Of a stretch of DNA of 64,000 nucleotides, positions 21,718-31,080 are shown in pieces. The notes under the pieces were generated by a model. It saw nothing but the letters and a program-made list of their open reading frames with translations. It was not told the origin of the DNA and did no database searches. This stretch comes from Strigamia acuminata (lineage: Eukaryota; Arthropoda; Chilopoda; Geophilomorpha; Linotaeniidae). Each line of letters starts with the position of its first letter. Position 1 is the first letter of the stretch. A program made the position numbers and the translations under genes. The stretch lies in contig OX442319.1 of NCBI GenBank assembly GCA_949358305.1, positions 9,548,001 to 9,612,000 on the forward strand, in the 5' to 3' direction.

Positions 21718-22533
21718 CTATGGAATACCTTGGACAAATACCTCGTCCAAGGGAATACAAACACTCCACGTGAAACAAGTGGCGCTGTAATCGGCATTTT
21801 TACAAATTAACATAGACAGAATTGGAATGCGAAACATTCCATCAATAATAGATGGATTTTGAGGAATGTGTTCGGCTATTTCCGCTTGAAATGCACGTAG
21901 CAAGTAGTAATCGTAAAGAAAGTTAGTGCTCACACTGCTTGCATATGCTCCGTTGTATATTCGCTGCAAGAAATCCATTTGGGAAGTGTACAAAGGTAGG
22001 ATGTGAGGCACGTACGATGGCGGTTGAGGTACGAATATTCCGTTCCATGGAAGCAGGGAGCCAGCACTGGATGAAATAACTTGTTTACCGAGTAAAGGAG
22101 CAGCTCCCAATGCACATTCGTTGACAAATCCACTCACGATGACGGCATCGAACTGTTTGCCTTGTTCGAGCAACTTCTTGATGTCGGGATTTTGGAGGAA
22201 ACTCTTGCAAATCGGACGTGTGAACGCTGGGAAGAAAAACTTCACTACAAATGGATGAAGACCGATCACGTTGAACATGTATTTTTGAATTTCGGGTGAT
22301 CGGAAGTTCATTGGCTGTTCCAAGATTATTTCTTTCACGTTCTTGATCCGTTGCCAGAAGGAGAATGTGGAAACTACAGTGATTTGGACATCTTCCCGGA
22401 CGAAACCGGTGATTAGAAGATCTAAGAGGTTCATGTGGCGTTCTGATTCTAATGGAAACAAATAGAGCAATTTGTAGCATTGTGTGTACTCGCTACAAAG
22501 TAGGAGAGTCAGGCAAAGAAATGGAAGCTTCAT
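21718..22533 (-). pseudogene. Truncated UDP-glycosyltransferase, mirrored copy
   Basis: N-terminal UGT half (signal peptide MKLPFLCLTLLLC, acceptor domain, FVPQPPSYVPH) breaking after QNPSI into the same foreign tail (FRIPILSMLICKNADYSATC) as the copy at 10494-11273. The open frame runs 12 codons further here, to 271 residues. The usual SH motif reads RH here, and the donor-binding half and membrane anchor are missing. No transferase activity is expected. Confidence 0.85.
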
Positions 22534-22924
22534 GGTGGAATATCGGGGTGGTGACTAGTGAGAAATGGTTTATCGGTGTGGATTGATATTGTGGTGTGTA
22601 CGTGAGATTTTTCGAAAAGATCAAGTCCAAAGGTCGTAAAATTAAAATTTAATGTAGATAATGTGTTTAAAGTTACAATTGACAACTGATAAATGACATA
22701 TTTGATTATGTAAGTTGGTTTGGCTTATTGATTGTGTTTTTGATTTTGTTATTTCTTACATAGATTGAAATAAAATAATTTGTAATATTTGCTCATTTAA
22801 ATCGAGGATTTAAATAAATTTTACAAAATTTGAAAAATGGTTTATTTATTTTAAATAATTAAAGTGTCAATTAATAAGTCAGAAAAAGATAAGATAAGAT
22901 TGTTTTTCAAAAATACGTGCTGAT

Positions 22925-23141
22925 TTAAATAAATAAAAAAGTTTATTAAATTTAGATTTTGTATTCATATTTTTCTTAAATATTAATTATTCTAATCTTA
23001 TTTTACCAAAGTGAGGAAAATAGTATGTTTGGCATAGTAACTGCCTGCGCCTTGACGACAACAACTAAAAATAACAGTTGAAGTAAACAGGAAAATATTA
23101 TACAAGAAAATATTATGAATTGATTTGACCGACAGGTGACG
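22925..23141. repeat. About 230-bp repeat, outer copy next to the H2B fragment
   Basis: Direct repeat of 21480-21712. It joins the duplicated H2B promoter at GACCGACAGGTGACG, where the left arm instead continues into the FCP1 side. Confidence 0.75.
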
Positions 23142-23256
23142 TTTATTATCGTTTCAATAAAGTTTCATTACCATCAAGTTGTTGTATATAAGTGGCACAA
23201 AACCAATCTTATTTTCATTACCGAGAACGCCTTTCTTATCCAATCTCTAATCGATC

Positions 23257-23394
23257 ATGTCTTCTCCGCAAAAAGTTGTGAGCGAAGCATTGGGAAAAGC
23301 CGAACTGCCGCCGCGGAACATGAGACAAGTTAGTCTGAAGAAGAAATCGAATAAGCGAAGGAAGGAAAATTTTGGATTGTACATCCACAAAGTG
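23257..23394 (+). pseudogene. H2B variant, 5' fragment (46 codons)
   Basis: It matches the H2B gene at 7734-8114 from the ATG through YIHKV with few changes (RNM for QKM), and the promoter with its TATATAAG box is also preserved upstream. The frame is cut after GTG by the 5' LTR of a gypsy element. The next part of the fold resumes at 33800. Confidence 0.93.
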
Positions 23395-23396
23395 TT

Positions 23397-23530
23397 TGTA
23401 AGCGATAGCGCCCCCTGGGGGTCTTTTCGATGACTTGTTCTATGTAATTTGGATTTGTTCTATGCTTTAAGATAATAAATCAGTCTAGTTCAGACATTCA
23501 ACTTAACCGTATGTCTAAATCATTCTCACA
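23397..23530 (+). repeat. 5' LTR of the first gypsy element
   Basis: It begins TGTAAGCGATAGCG and ends CTCACA, immediately followed by the primer binding site TGGCGCAGTCGACA (23531-23544). No matching 3' LTR is seen. Confidence 0.75.
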
Positions 23531-23676
23531 TGGCGCAGTCGACATAAAGACCTGTGAAAGTTGGAAATCGTTGTAAAAGTTGGAGAAAAGTTGGAGAAAA
23601 GTTGTTGGTGATCGTTGTTTGGCGGTTTGAGAAGATCGTTGATCGTTGTAAAGTTGTTCGTAACACGTGGCGGAAG

Positions 23677-24272
23677 ATGGCGGAAAATTTGGCGGTGATT
23701 CTGGAGGGATGTCGGTCGTCGCTTCTGTCCGACGTTGAGGAGGTATTGAACGTTTTTACCGTATCGATTCTGCGAGGAGAAATCGACAGGCGTGGATTGG
23801 AATCGCCGAACAATTTGAAGCAGGACTTGATGACAATCCTTCTTCGAAATAATAAGGAGATTGTGGCGTTGGAGTCGGCGGAGAAAGACAGACTCGCGGC
23901 GGAGAAGTTGGTGGAAGACGACGCGGAGACGGAAAGGTTGGAAGAGGAGAAAATCGCGGCGGAAGAGTTGGAAACGAAAAGGTTGGAAGCGGAGAAAGTG
24001 GCGGCGGAAGAGGCGAGTCGTCCGGTCGGCGGAGGTGGAGCTTCGTCCTCCGAATTATTAGTTATGCAAATGGCTGAAATGATGAAGATGATAATGCAGG
24101 ACAAATCGGAGACGGCGGCACGTAACGCGGAGACGGAGGCGCGAAATTCGGAGATTTTGGCGCAGAACACGATGATGATGAGTCGTCTCATTTCTTCTAA
24201 GTGTCCGCAGACGGTTCCCGCGACCACGGTGGTGCAGATGCATTCGACAGTCGACACCGTGAAGGCTATTTC
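23677..24272 (+). CDS. Gypsy Gag, N-terminal part, interrupted
   Basis: From the ATG of MAENLAVIL the frame codes for a strongly coiled-coil, Glu/Lys/Ala-rich Gag N-terminus (EKDRLAAEKLVEDDAETERL and related heptads) with a Gly-rich patch. The copia insertion cuts it at VKAIS. The same frame resumes across the target duplication at 31081, so before the insertion this was one polyprotein. I chose the ATG at 23677 because upstream sequence in frame has no ATG. Confidence 0.75.
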
Positions 24273-24743
24273 TGTTGTTTATCAATGCCAAACAGTCCTC
24301 CGTACTTGTTTTGCACATTTCTTAATGTATTACTGCATTATGCAGCCTAGTGTATTTATTAGGATTTATTTCATTATTTAACATTGGGCATAATGCTGCC
24401 TCTATACTGTTTACTTTTGTATTACTTATTATTAACACCAGATGGTGTGCATGTATGTTTTTCACAATCACAATGGCCGCTTGCATGCCAGCAAGCACTC
24501 ATGTATTTTCTCCATCTAAATGGACCACATTATGTAAGCATTTTCGGTTTTATTAAACATTTAGTTTATTTTTACATTGTGTTTGTCACTCATGAGCACT
24601 TTAGAGTGCAGTGACTTTATTTTCCACCATTTTCAAGCGCTGGAGGTGCGCGCACGTCATTGCGCTCATATTAGCCGTGTTTCGGCATTTAAACTCGCTT
24701 CCACACACAGTATTTTATACTGTGAGCGCACTCCTCTGCTACA
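24273..24743 (+). repeat. Copia 5' LTR
   Basis: TGTTGTTTATCAATGCC to CCTCTGCTACA. A hairpin-like segment GTGCAGTGACTT and the CACAGTATTTTATACTGTG palindrome lie near the 3' end. Confidence 0.92.
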
Positions 24744-25596
24744 AGTGGTAGCAGAGGATGGTTGCTATCCTTGCAGCACGCCGAAACCGCTAACTTTTAT
24801 CGCCATTTTCGCGAAATTCGCGAATTTGCGATAAATTTTCTATTTGCAGATTGCGCCGATTTCCGCGACGATTTTCGTCTCTAGAACATTCGAGACGACA
24901 CGCCGACGTTCTCACGTAGTCTGCACGACCAGCTCTACGATTTTTCATTTAATTTCGTCCGGATTTCTGCGGGTTTCGCAATTTTCGAGACGAATTTCAA
25001 TTTATTTTCAGATTTTCGCCATTTTCCAACGAGAATCAACGTTGGAAACCCGCTTTACACAGCGTGAACGACGATTTGGACTAATTCCCGACTTAGTACA
25101 CCGTGTACGGTCGTTGTATCGACGATTTTTCGACGATTTTCGCATTTTAAATGCGCAACTACGCCATTTTCATCTCTAGATTGGCGCAACGTCTCATAAT
25201 ACTAATTAAAAATTGCTTTTCAGTAGTCGTAATTAGCTTGTTAGTATTTAAGATAGTATTAAGTTTTTGTGGGTCCCTTAGAATAGTTTGTGCCCTCCGG
25301 TTCAGTCGAACCACCGCACAAACTCATTCCTAGCCAGTGCTTACCGCGGCCAGCAGGTACTCCCGCGCCTCCAGGTAGGCGAACGGACCCCTGTGTGTTG
25401 GCTGGCTAGGGTTATCTGACCACTTCAGAAGTGGTTGCCCAATTCGATTGATATCCGCTTTGACAGTGCTTCGAATAGTGCGCCGTATTTGTGTTGTGCA
25501 ACGCGATATTGTGCTCCGAGACCGTCAAGTTCATCAATTGTACCATTTTCCGTCCTGTGTGCTTCGCTTCGGATTGTTTCGTAGCTCCACGTCATT
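24744..25596. other. Copia primer site and long untranslated leader
   Basis: The tRNA-iMet primer site is at about 24746-24770. The rest, about 850 nt before the polyprotein ATG, has no gene that I recognise. Confidence 0.7.
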
Positions 25597-28500
25597 ATGT
25601 CAAAATCCGTCGAAGCCAATTCCGGACGCCTTCCGATTCTCAGCGTAGGAAACTACGAACTATGGCAGCGCTCAATGCGCATGGTGCTGAGAAGTGAAGA
25701 GTTATGGGAACACGTAACTGAAGAAGAAGAGGCAGAATTCCTTAAAACCGCGGGTGACAAGGAAAAGAAGAAATACAAGCGTCGTAAAGCCAAGGCATTA
25801 GGCTTAATATACTGTTCTGTAAGCGAGGCGAAGAAGTCTGCGCTAGATGATTGTAAAACCCCGAAGGAAGCATGGGACATTTTAGCCAACATTTATGCGC
25901 CATCATCTCGCGCACGACAGGCAGCCATGCGCCGCGAATTTTTGAATTTGCGCCTAGAGCAGGGCGAAGATATGGCCGACTTCTTAGGACGCGTTGACTA
26001 TCATGTCCGCCAAATGAAGGATATCGGAGAGATAACTTCGCCTGATCACCACGCTTACCAATACTTGGACTTATTGCCTCGTGAATATTCACAGATTTCA
26101 TTCACAACATATCACTTGCCCAACGGTGAATTCACACCAAAGAAAGTGTCCGAACAGTTACTCGCGGAACATATGCGACTCAAAGCTATGGATTCACGCG
26201 ACGTGGACAATTCAAAACATTCTCGTGCATATGCTGGTGAAAAACAGCAACGTGGGAGAAATCGTTCTCGTCCCTCTCGACCGTTATCTTCGGTGCAGTG
26301 TTTTAATTGCCAGGAATTTGGCCATTACGCAAATAAATGTCCTTTGCCATCGCGCCGAGATGACAAGAATCAACCGGCAGCTTCACTTCAAAGGAAGCCG
26401 AGGAGTTCAAGCCATAAACGCAATAAGAACTCAAACCGAGATGATTCTAGACCAAGGGGGAATTCCAGCGCAAGACGAGAAACAAACTTTTTCGCAAGTG
26501 CTCCGCAACAGTTGCCCACAATTCACTTCATGCAATCACATGAATGGATCGTGGATTGTGGGGCAACAGATCATGTGTGCCACGTCCAGGCTTGGTTTCA
26601 GGACTTTGTTAAAGTTGTGCCCTTTAACATAGCATTAGGTCAAGGACATTCCGAAGTTCTAGGAAAGGGCAAAGTCCAGATTATCTCCATGATCAACAAC
26701 GTAGAATGTGTCGTAAATCTCCAAGATGTGTTGTATGCGCCAAAATTCGAGGCGAATTTGATTTCAGTGTCAAAAATGGACAAAACTAAACATCACATCC
26801 ATATTTGGAATGGAGACGTCTATGTCTACAAATCCGACATTAAACATCCAATGCTTCGGGCCAAAGAAAAGGGCGGCCTTTATTATGTCGACGGCTTGTG
26901 CCCACCTTCAACACTGATGTCAACAGTGGATGTACCTATTGCGCAGTCAACCGCTCCGACCCGAACATTAGTCACGACAGAAGAGGATTTCATCCAGTAT
27001 CCAAGGGCAAAGAAAAAGTCGAAAGATCCTGAACTTTTTACTGATTTTCGGCTCGAATTCCCTCCTTTGCCGAATGAAATTCCTCCACCTGCACCAATCA
27101 AAGTAACCCAGTCCAAGACACCTCCTGTACCTGTTCCTACCAATCCATTACCTCAAGTCCCATCCTTTGCCGACACATTAAAGGCAATTCCACCAACTTC
27201 CAAACCGAATCTAAAGTCGGCGAATCAAAAGAAAGTTGCAGCGCCTACGGTTAAAAAGGATGCGACTGGGATATGGCACAGCAGATTGGGTCATCTTCAC
27301 ACCAATGCAATGAAACTTTTGGCCGGAAATAACCAAGTTTATGGAGTAACACCGGCAGAAGTGAACAAGGAACTTTCGTGTAATCATTGTCGAATTGCGA
27401 AATCAACGCGCATTTCCCATAAACCTGATGAACATCCTATTTCTACAAAGGCTTTAGATCTCCTACACATGGACGTGTGGGGAGCGTCAAGAACGACTTC
27501 CTACGGAGGCGCGCGTTATGTGCTAACGATTATCGACGACGCCACGCGCTATGCCTGGATATTTCCGATGGCTCAAAAATCCCAAGTATTTGGATTGTTC
27601 AAAGACTACGTCACACGAATCGAACGAGTGACAGGCAAACGAGTAAAGGCCATCCGAACTGACCGAGGAGGGGAGTTCTTATCAAACGAATTCGACCGCT
27701 ATTTAAAGGAAACTGGAATTCAGGCCCAAAGGACCAATCCACATAGCCCCGCTATGAATGGCACAGCGGAGCGAATAAACCGCACCATGGCGGATTACAC
27801 GCGTGCCATACTAGATGAAACTGGACTTCCAAACGAACTTTGGGCGGAATTCGCAGTGACTTTCTCGTACATAAAGAACCGGTGTCCTCATTCTCGTCTC
27901 AAAAATGAGGTGCCCTATATCCTGTGGCGACGACGTGCCCTTTCGCTCCGACACCTCCGGAAGTTAGGTTCCAAATGCTGGGTACATCACACGGCTCCTG
28001 GCAGGGACAAATTGGATCCACGAGCTTGGGAGGGCTATTTGGTTGGATACGCCACGACAACGCGAGGTTATCGCGTCTGGAATCCAACAGATAACAAAGT
28101 CATCGAATCCATTCACGTCCAAATTGACGAACGGCAATCCTACAAACGTTCCAACCATTATCGAGGTCCGCAGCAACCGTGGATAGGACCAGATGAGGAC
28201 CAATCGCATCAAACATCGCAAACTTATCAACCATTGCGCATTTCACAACCGCATGTGAGGTTTGACGACGGACTGGAATATACTGATTGGCCCAAATTTC
28301 CGGATTCAGAGGATGAATGTGATACGGACTATGACTCTGACGATTCGACCCCAGCGGGTGCTCAATTCCGAACTCCGCCAGCCACTCCAACTCCGGGATC
28401 TCCTATTCGAGCCCCTCTAATTACTCCAGTAATAACGCCGGTGCCGAGTCCAGTTATTACTCCCGGCAATACACCAAGTCATACACCACCTGGTTCACCT

Positions 28501-30315
28501 CCGAGTTTTGTAAATGCTCGTCGAGGCTCTCGTGGAAATGCGCCACAAGCTCATCAAGCAGCCCACCATGGTCCACCTCCAACTGGAGCAGCAACTGCGT
28601 ATAAGTGGCGTTACATTGGTGGAGATACTGTGTGTAGACACTGGAAAAGGGAGGAACATTTGCGCAAAGTGCAGGAACCCGGCAAATTAAAAACAGATGT
28701 CTATTATTTCCCAGAGGCAGGACTCCGATTACGTTCTAGAGGTGACGTTGAGGAGTTCTGTCACATGAATAACATTCCTTATGATCCTGAACTATTTTAT
28801 TTTGGCAATATGGAATACGAATTGGAGGATCTTCCATTACCACTTCCTAGAGTGCATTTGTGTCGCCGTGACCCTACCAGCTATGCAGAGGCTGTGAGAT
28901 TTCCGGATGCGACAAAATGGCAAGAAGCCATTAATGAAGAATTAGACACTTTTGCAAAAAGAGGCGTCTATGAAGAGGTCCCTAAACCGGAAAATACAAC
29001 CATATTAGGGTGCAAGTGGCTCTTCAAACTGAAGGAAGATGCTCTAGGCAAACCAGCCAGATATCGCGCCAGATTAGTAGCACAGGGCTTTCGCCAAACT
29101 TTAGGTGTAGACTACGATGAAGTCTTTAGCCCTGTTGTCAACTTTGTTCTCATACGCCTATTCTTCTGCCTATTAGTAGTCCTCAAAGGGTGGAAGGATG
29201 CGCATTTAGATGTGAAGTGCGCGTACCTATACGGCGATCTTGCGCACAAAGTATATATGCGCATTCCAGCTGGCGCAACATGTTCAAATCCAAATCATGT
29301 ATGGCTCCTCATAAAGTCGCTCTATGGTCTCCACCAGTCCGGGCGCCAATGGTTTGAGAAATTAGATCAAACATTGCGCGATTTAGGATTTCGCAGATTA
29401 CCAGGATGCAACTGTGTATACATATACGGAACTTCCGCCGTGATGCTAATATACGTCGATGATATAGTTCTATTTTACGCAACGGATAACATCCTGGCGC
29501 AATTAATTGCGCTCATTAGCACCAAATTCGATGTCGTGAATTTAGGACCAATTACGAAACTCTTAGGTGTAGAGTTCATCCGTACTCCCAAAGGAATCTT
29601 CATCATCCAACGTGCATACATACAGAAGATTCTCAAGAAATTTGCAATTGTCGCCGATAAACTCATCAAGGTCCCAGTAACACCAGGAACGACGCTCGTC
29701 AAAGGGTCGAAAGAGGACTTGCCAGAATTTCCTTATCGTTCGTTAATTGGCTCTCTTCTCTTCCTCGCATCGAGGACACGACCTGATATATTATTCTCAG
29801 TGATAATGTTGTCACAGTTCAATAATTGCTACAACCACACTCACATCAAAGCGCTCATGCAGGTTGTGCGCTACGTAGGCAATACTTTGGATTACGCAAT
29901 TGAACTGTCAAATTGTTCCAATGGACAACTATGGGGATATACTGACGCGTCCTGGGCCACCGAAGTCAGCACTTCTTTGAGTTTCGGCGGGTATATAGCC
30001 TATATTGGAAACGTCCCCATCGGATGGAGTTGTCGAAAACAGACCAGCGTGGCGTGCTCAACGATGGAGGCGGAGTTTGTCGCCCTCGTTGAGTGCGTCC
30101 GTGAGCTTTATTGGCTGGATTACGTCTACAGTTCCGTCCCGATGTTGAATAGATCTTCACCACCTTTAGTGTTCTCCGATGCGCTTTCTTCCATCCAATT
30201 CACATCAAATGACGTGGAGAACAGTAAAACGAAACATATCCGAGTGAAATTTCATGGATTCGGGAATGGTACACAGCAGGTGCATTCCAATTGCGCAAAG
30301 TCCCCGGATCAATGA
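25597..30315 (+). CDS. Copia Gag-Pol polyprotein, frameshifted near the end
   Basis: One frame of 1572 residues. The Gag region starts with YELWQRSMRMVL, with a zinc knuckle CFNCQEFGHYANKC at about 235-248. The aspartic protease has WIVDCGATDH at about 315-324, where the usual DSG is DCG. The pre-integrase H/C motif is HSRLGHLH to CNHC. The integrase catalytic triad is Asp626, Asp689 and Glu725 with the typical 35-residue spacing. Reverse transcriptase has YVDD at about 1286, and RNase H has YTDASWA and STMEAEF. About 18 codons before the stop, after KHIRVKFH, the homology moves to another frame (WIREWYTAGAF to NVADIFTKW), consistent with a one-base loss near 30258. The last roughly 50 residues of RNase H are therefore lost. 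Otherwise the frame is intact. Confidence 0.95.
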   Translation: MSKSVEANSGRLPILSVGNYELWQRSMRMVLRSEELWEHVTEEEEAEFLKTAGDKEKKKYKRRKAKALGLIYCSVSEAKKSALDDCKTPKEAWDILANIYAPSSRARQAAMRREFLNLRLEQGEDMADFLGRVDYHVRQMKDIGEITSPDHHAYQYLDLLPREYSQISFTTYHLPNGEFTPKKVSEQLLAEHMRLKAMDSRDVDNSKHSRAYAGEKQQRGRNRSRPSRPLSSVQCFNCQEFGHYANKCPLPSRRDDKNQPAASLQRKPRSSSHKRNKNSNRDDSRPRGNSSARRETNFFASAPQQLPTIHFMQSHEWIVDCGATDHVCHVQAWFQDFVKVVPFNIALGQGHSEVLGKGKVQIISMINNVECVVNLQDVLYAPKFEANLISVSKMDKTKHHIHIWNGDVYVYKSDIKHPMLRAKEKGGLYYVDGLCPPSTLMSTVDVPIAQSTAPTRTLVTTEEDFIQYPRAKKKSKDPELFTDFRLEFPPLPNEIPPPAPIKVTQSKTPPVPVPTNPLPQVPSFADTLKAIPPTSKPNLKSANQKKVAAPTVKKDATGIWHSRLGHLHTNAMKLLAGNNQVYGVTPAEVNKELSCNHCRIAKSTRISHKPDEHPISTKALDLLHMDVWGASRTTSYGGARYVLTIIDDATRYAWIFPMAQKSQVFGLFKDYVTRIERVTGKRVKAIRTDRGGEFLSNEFDRYLKETGIQAQRTNPHSPAMNGTAERINRTMADYTRAILDETGLPNELWAEFAVTFSYIKNRCPHSRLKNEVPYILWRRRALSLRHLRKLGSKCWVHHTAPGRDKLDPRAWEGYLVGYATTTRGYRVWNPTDNKVIESIHVQIDERQSYKRSNHYRGPQQPWIGPDEDQSHQTSQTYQPLRISQPHVRFDDGLEYTDWPKFPDSEDECDTDYDSDDSTPAGAQFRTPPATPTPGSPIRAPLITPVITPVPSPVITPGNTPSHTPPGSPPSFVNARRGSRGNAPQAHQAAHHGPPPTGAATAYKWRYIGGDTVCRHWKREEHLRKVQEPGKLKTDVYYFPEAGLRLRSRGDVEEFCHMNNIPYDPELFYFGNMEYELEDLPLPLPRVHLCRRDPTSYAEAVRFPDATKWQEAINEELDTFAKRGVYEEVPKPENTTILGCKWLFKLKEDALGKPARYRARLVAQGFRQTLGVDYDEVFSPVVNFVLIRLFFCLLVVLKGWKDAHLDVKCAYLYGDLAHKVYMRIPAGATCSNPNHVWLLIKSLYGLHQSGRQWFEKLDQTLRDLGFRRLPGCNCVYIYGTSAVMLIYVDDIVLFYATDNILAQLIALISTKFDVVNLGPITKLLGVEFIRTPKGIFIIQRAYIQKILKKFAIVADKLIKVPVTPGTTLVKGSKEDLPEFPYRSLIGSLLFLASRTRPDILFSVIMLSQFNNCYNHTHIKALMQVVRYVGNTLDYAIELSNCSNGQLWGYTDASWATEVSTSLSFGGYIAYIGNVPIGWSCRKQTSVACSTMEAEFVALVECVRELYWLDYVYSSVPMLNRSSPPLVFSDALSSIQFTSNDVENSKTKHIRVKFHGFGNGTQQVHSNCAKSPDQ

Positions 30316-30609
30316 ACGTGGCAGACATTTTTACCAAATGGTTGGGATCATCTCAACTGCGCCTGCTGATTTCCCGGATTTTCAATTTCAACCTATCGTG
30401 ACATTCTTAATTTAGTTTTACCCGAATTTTGAGGATCATCGAGTTCCAGTGGGAATTTTCGGGCTTCCGTAGTGATTAATATAACAGTACCCGGCTCGAT
30501 GTTCCGAATTATTATTTCCATTATTATTATTCTATGTAAAGTTACATTTAAAGTTTTTCCCTTAACTTATTCTTTATTTTTGCGGCTATTTGCCATCGAA
30601 GGGGGAAAT

Positions 30610-31080
30610 TGTTGTTTATCAATGCCAAACAGTCCTCCGTACTTGTTTTGCACATTTCTTAATGTATTACTGCATTATGCAGCCTAGTGTATTTATTAGG
30701 ATTTATTTCATTATTTAACATTGGGCATAATGCTGCCTCTATACTGTTTACTTTTGTATTACTTATTATTAACACCAGATGGTGTGCATGTATGTTTTTC
30801 ACAATCACAATGGCCGCTTGCATGCCAGCAAGCACTCATGTATTTTCTCCATCTAAATGGACCACATTATGTAAGCATTTTCGGTTTTATTAAACATTTA
30901 GTTTATTTTTACATTGTGTTTGTCACTCATGAGCACTTTAGAGTGCAGTGACTTTATTTTCCACCATTTTCAAGCGCTGGAGGTGCGCGCACGTCATTGC
31001 GCTCATATTAGCCGTGTTTCGGCATTTAAACTCGCTTCCACACACAGTATTTTATACTGTGAGCGCACTCCTCTGCTACA
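30610..31080 (+). repeat. Copia 3' LTR
   Basis: Same length and, as far as I can read, same sequence as 24273-24743. It is followed by the ATTTC target duplication. Confidence 0.92.

Larger units (their letters stand above)
24273..31080 (+). mobile_element. Ty1/copia retrotransposon, complete, young
   Basis: It is 6808 bp long with two 471-bp LTRs (24273-24743 and 30610-31080) that look identical, flanked by the 5-bp target duplication ATTTC (24268-24272 and 31081-31085). The primer site after the 5' LTR (from 24746) begins TGGTAGCAGAGGATGGTT, complementary to the 3' end of initiator tRNA-Met. A purine tract (GAAGGGGGAAAT) precedes the 3' LTR. Confidence 0.95.

Noticed and set aside
23526-24257. 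243-codon minus-strand frame
   Set aside because: Antisense shadow of the gypsy Gag coiled coil; low-complexity Ser/Ala/Asn composition.
24350-24834. Small frames in the copia LTRs (repeated at 30687-31129)
   Set aside because: They lie in LTR sequence in both copies and have no domain.
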